Source: Lachnospiraceae bacterium (lineage in GTDB: Bacteria; Bacillota; Clostridia; Lachnospirales; Lachnospiraceae). Taken from it: a DNA stretch of 6,246 nucleotides. Location of the stretch: NCBI GenBank assembly GCA_900770325.1, contig CAAGKE010000201.1, forward strand, positions 1 through 6,246, read 5' to 3'. The notes beneath the pieces are model-generated. The model saw only the letters and a program-made list of their open reading frames with translations, had not been told where the DNA came from and did no database searches. Positions 4,183 through 6,246 of this stretch are shown in pieces (positions within the stretch are counted from its first letter, which is position 1; each line of letters begins with the position of its first letter). A program made the translations under genes and the position numbers.

Positions 4183-5715
4183 ATGCAAAAGCGAAAAATG
4201 GAAGGAATCAGCAAAAAGATATATCTTGAATTGGAAGCCCCCACAGAGGAGGACAGCCGCTCCAGTCAGGTGCGTATTCTGGATGGCCTGAGGGAACAGG
4301 GGATTGACGCGAAAATGTCCTTAAAGGTGTTGCGGAAGCTTTATCCACTTTGCGACGGGGCCATGTGGAAACTCACAGTTTCCCTGGCATGGAATGGGGA
4401 AAAATGGGTGGTTACAGGCCTGGAAAAAGGAGACACGACGGACAGACATTACGGCCTGGCGGTAGATCTGGGGAGCACCACGGTGGTGACAAGGCTGATA
4501 AACTGCAGCACGGGAATATGCATCGCTGAGGCAAGCTGTTATAACCATCAGATTGCCTGGGGAACAGACATTCTGACCAGGATTTTCCACTGCAAGGACA
4601 ACGAAAAAGAGCTGGAAGCCATGCGAAAAGCGACGGTGGATTCCATCGTGGAATGCCTGAACGAGCTGGAAAAAAAGACAGGGATTTCGTCTCAGGATTG
4701 TATTTCTATGGTCGTGTCAGGTAATACAACAATGATTCATTTTCTTCTGGGAATGGATGCATTCTGTGTATTTTACACGCCGTATGCGGTGCGGGCTGAC
4801 CGGCCCGGTTTTCTGCGGGCAGCAGACCTGGAGATTCCGGTGAGTGGTTATGTTTACTGTTATCCTTCCAAATCCAATTATCTGGGCGGCGACATCATCA
4901 GCGGAATGGTTGCCACAGAACTGTACAAAGGGGATGACATCAGCGTGTTTTTTGACATCGGAACAAATGGAGAGCTGGTCATCGGAAACCAGGAATTTTT
5001 ACTTTGCGGTGCAGGAGCGGCTGGCCCTGCCCTGGAAGGCGGCGTGGTAAAAACCGGGATGCGCGCAGCCGAAGGAGCCGTGGATGAGGTGCAGATTCGG
5101 GACGGCAGTATCTGCGTTCATGTGATGGGAGAAACGGAGGCGAAAGGCATCTGCGGTTCCGGAATCATTGACCTTCTGGCGGAATTGTTCCTGGAGGGCT
5201 GGGTGGATATCCGCGGCAGGCTGATCCCGGAAAAAAGCCCTCTGATTCAGGAAAAGGAAGGCACTTTTGCCGTGGAATATGCACCGGGACTTTTCTTTTA
5301 CCAGAAGGATATTGATGAATTTATCCGTACCAAGGCAGCAGCCCATACGATGGTGGAAATCATGATGCGGGAATCCGGGATTTCCATGGATGAGATGGCA
5401 AAATTCTATGTGGCAGGCGCTTTCGGAAAGCATGTATCCAAGGAATCCGCCATTGCCATCGGCATGTATCCGGATATGGACAGAGACCGGATCATCAATG
5501 CCGGAAATTCCTCACTGGACGGAGCCCAGAAGCTCCTTCTGAACCGGAAATACCTGGAGGACATCGACGAAATCCTGGAAAAAATGGTCTACATCCAGTT
5601 CGGTGCGGTGGACGATTTCCTGAATATGATGGTGGCGGCACAGGCGCTTCCCCATACAGATTTCGAGCGATATCCCAGTGTAATGAAGGAAATGGAAAGA
5701 AGACAGGAATGTTGA
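4183..5715 (+). CDS. RACo-like ASKHA ATPase (DUF4445) lacking the ferredoxin domain
   Basis: This 510-residue protein belongs to the family of RACo, the ATP-dependent reductive activator that returns inactive Co(II) corrinoid methyl-carrier proteins to Co(I). The N-terminus IYLELEAPTEEDSRSS (13-28) matches the linker found just after the [2Fe-2S] domain of full-length RACo (roughly 600-650 residues). The cysteine-rich ferredoxin part is absent. The ASKHA core is intact: GLAVDLGSTTVV (91-102, phosphate 1), VVSGNTTMIHFLLG (177-190), LGGDIISG (234-241), FFDIGTNGELV (256-266, phosphate 2), CGAGAAGPALEGG (275-287), CGSGIID (324-330) and YVAGAFGKHV (409-418). The start is uncertain: GGAAAGG (4176-4182) abuts the ATG at 4183 and is 15 bases from the ATG at 4198 (residue 6). 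No corrinoid protein or methyltransferase lies in the window, so the partner is unknown. It could borrow an external ferredoxin or have another ATPase role. Confidence 0.9.
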   Translation: MQKRKMEGISKKIYLELEAPTEEDSRSSQVRILDGLREQGIDAKMSLKVLRKLYPLCDGAMWKLTVSLAWNGEKWVVTGLEKGDTTDRHYGLAVDLGSTTVVTRLINCSTGICIAEASCYNHQIAWGTDILTRIFHCKDNEKELEAMRKATVDSIVECLNELEKKTGISSQDCISMVVSGNTTMIHFLLGMDAFCVFYTPYAVRADRPGFLRAADLEIPVSGYVYCYPSKSNYLGGDIISGMVATELYKGDDISVFFDIGTNGELVIGNQEFLLCGAGAAGPALEGGVVKTGMRAAEGAVDEVQIRDGSICVHVMGETEAKGICGSGIIDLLAELFLEGWVDIRGRLIPEKSPLIQEKEGTFAVEYAPGLFFYQKDIDEFIRTKAAAHTMVEIMMRESGISMDEMAKFYVAGAFGKHVSKESAIAIGMYPDMDRDRIINAGNSSLDGAQKLLLNRKYLEDIDEILEKMVYIQFGAVDDFLNMMVAAQALPHTDFERYPSVMKEMERRQEC

Positions 5716-5720
5716 CAATA

Positions 5721-6164
5721 TTATTTCATGGTTTTTCCTGATGCCATTGCCATAATCACCTTCGGAGCGCAGCTTCTGCTCAGGTGCAGGTGTGTATCGT
5801 CTGTCAGGATCACGGTATCCTGCTGGATGCTGCGGATTTTGTGCAGAGACACCAGGACACTCTGATTGCATTTTACAAATCCATAGCGGGACAGGTATTT
5901 CAGCTCATCGCTTAGAGAACCGTATTTCTGGTAAATACCATGGACTGTGTGGACGGTAATGTTATGACCGCGGATTTCCAGATGACTGATCTCGTATATC
6001 CGAACGGTGGTCAGAGTGTCTTTTGTCCGGCATACGTATTCCTGATTCATATCGGTGTACAGCTGCAGTGCCTGAAACAGTCCGGCAGTACCGTAGAGCG
6101 ATATAAAATGGGAGAGCGTTTTGGTTAATGCATTGTCTTTCGTGATTTCCTGTAACCAGTCCAT
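5721..6164 (-). CDS. Stand-alone LytTR-domain DNA-binding regulator
   Basis: This 147-residue protein consists of a short N-terminal segment (about 1-40) and a LytTR DNA-binding domain (about 42-142). Visible landmarks are the VRIYEISHLEIRGHNITVHTV strands, YGSLSDELKYLSRYGFVKCNQSVLVSLHKIRSI and the HLHLSRS end segment. These align with the LytTR pattern of F-(V/I)-R-x-H-x-S-Y-(L/I)-V-N and L-x-(V/L)-S-R. The usual N-terminal receiver domain is missing, and there are no membrane helices, so any signal input is unclear. The start at 6164 (minus strand) is preferred over an earlier in-frame ATG at 6224 because AAAGGA (complement of 6171-6176) lies 6 bases before it. It converges on the RACo-like gene with 5 bases between stop codons and no terminator visible. 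Its target genes are not identifiable here. Confidence 0.9.
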   Translation of the reverse strand: MDWLQEITKDNALTKTLSHFISLYGTAGLFQALQLYTDMNQEYVCRTKDTLTTVRIYEISHLEIRGHNITVHTVHGIYQKYGSLSDELKYLSRYGFVKCNQSVLVSLHKIRSIQQDTVILTDDTHLHLSRSCAPKVIMAMASGKTMK

Positions 6165-6246
6165 AGTGGTTCCTTTCGGGAGTACGTTGATGTAAGTGAT
6201 ACGTATGAAATAGAAGAAAATCACGCAAAAAATTAAAAAAATAAAA

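Noticed and set aside
3794..4291. 165-residue plus-strand open frame spanning the LysM-GH18/RACo-like junction
   Set aside because: Most of it overlaps the GH18 domain in another frame and shows no domain. Only the small sub-frame from 4166 is kept as a finding.
4999..5433. 144-residue minus-strand open frame inside the RACo-like gene
   Set aside because: It is antisense to conserved ASKHA motifs, with no recognisable domain; it is a shadow frame.
5712..5750. TTGACA at 5712-5717 as a plus-strand promoter
   Set aside because: There is no -10 box at 16-18 bases, and there is no plus-strand gene downstream in the window.
6190..6246. Promoter of the LytTR gene on the minus strand
   Set aside because: TTGCGT with a 17-base spacer leads to TACGTA, which matches the -10 consensus poorly. 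The A-rich end is cut by the window edge, so no reliable call is possible.

Overview
The window reads as a chromosomal segment of a Gram-positive, spore-forming Clostridia member, most likely a Lachnospiraceae-type gut anaerobe. The grounds are family content rather than a database match. There are strong GGAGG-type ribosome binding sites and sigma-A-like promoters. There is a LysM/GH18 protein of the spore-lytic SleL/YaaH type, a RACo-like (DUF4445) ASKHA ATPase typical of anaerobes that use corrinoid chemistry, and a stand-alone LytTR regulator. No rRNA, tRNA, CRISPR array, transposase or integrase is visible.

Layout: (1) Bases 1-473 hold no credible gene but are rich in inverted repeats: a nested 78-base palindrome (147-224) and three consecutive dyads (311-401). 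These lead into a near-consensus promoter (409-437) carrying two copies of a 14-bp palindromic operator. (2) Bases 474-2267 are a two-gene operon: a MarR-type repressor and a MATE-family multidrug exporter. The repressor very probably binds the two operators and shuts off its own operon until a ligand releases it. (3) Bases 2268-2904: a separate promoter drives a free-standing YbaK/EbsC-type aminoacyl-tRNA deacylase. (4) Bases 2905-4110: a GTG-started LysM-GH18 protein whose Shine-Dalgarno lies inside one arm of a perfect 9-bp inverted repeat. (5) Bases 4111-5715: a promoter with a perfect TATAAT box and a 510-residue ASKHA ATPase. It resembles the reductive activator of corrinoid proteins but lacks the N-terminal ferredoxin domain. 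(6) Bases 5721-6164, minus strand: a small LytTR DNA-binding protein, converging on the ASKHA gene with only five bases between their stop codons.

Only marR-MATE is clearly a functional unit. The other four genes look like independently transcribed housekeeping or accessory genes. The first operon looks more A/T-rich in codon use than the genes after it, and with the repeat-rich upstream DNA this suggests it may have been acquired. I see no convincing new multi-gene system. The most distinctive points are the twin-operator promoter, the possible structure masking the LysM-GH18 start, the ferredoxin-less RACo-like ATPase, and the unexplained nested palindrome.
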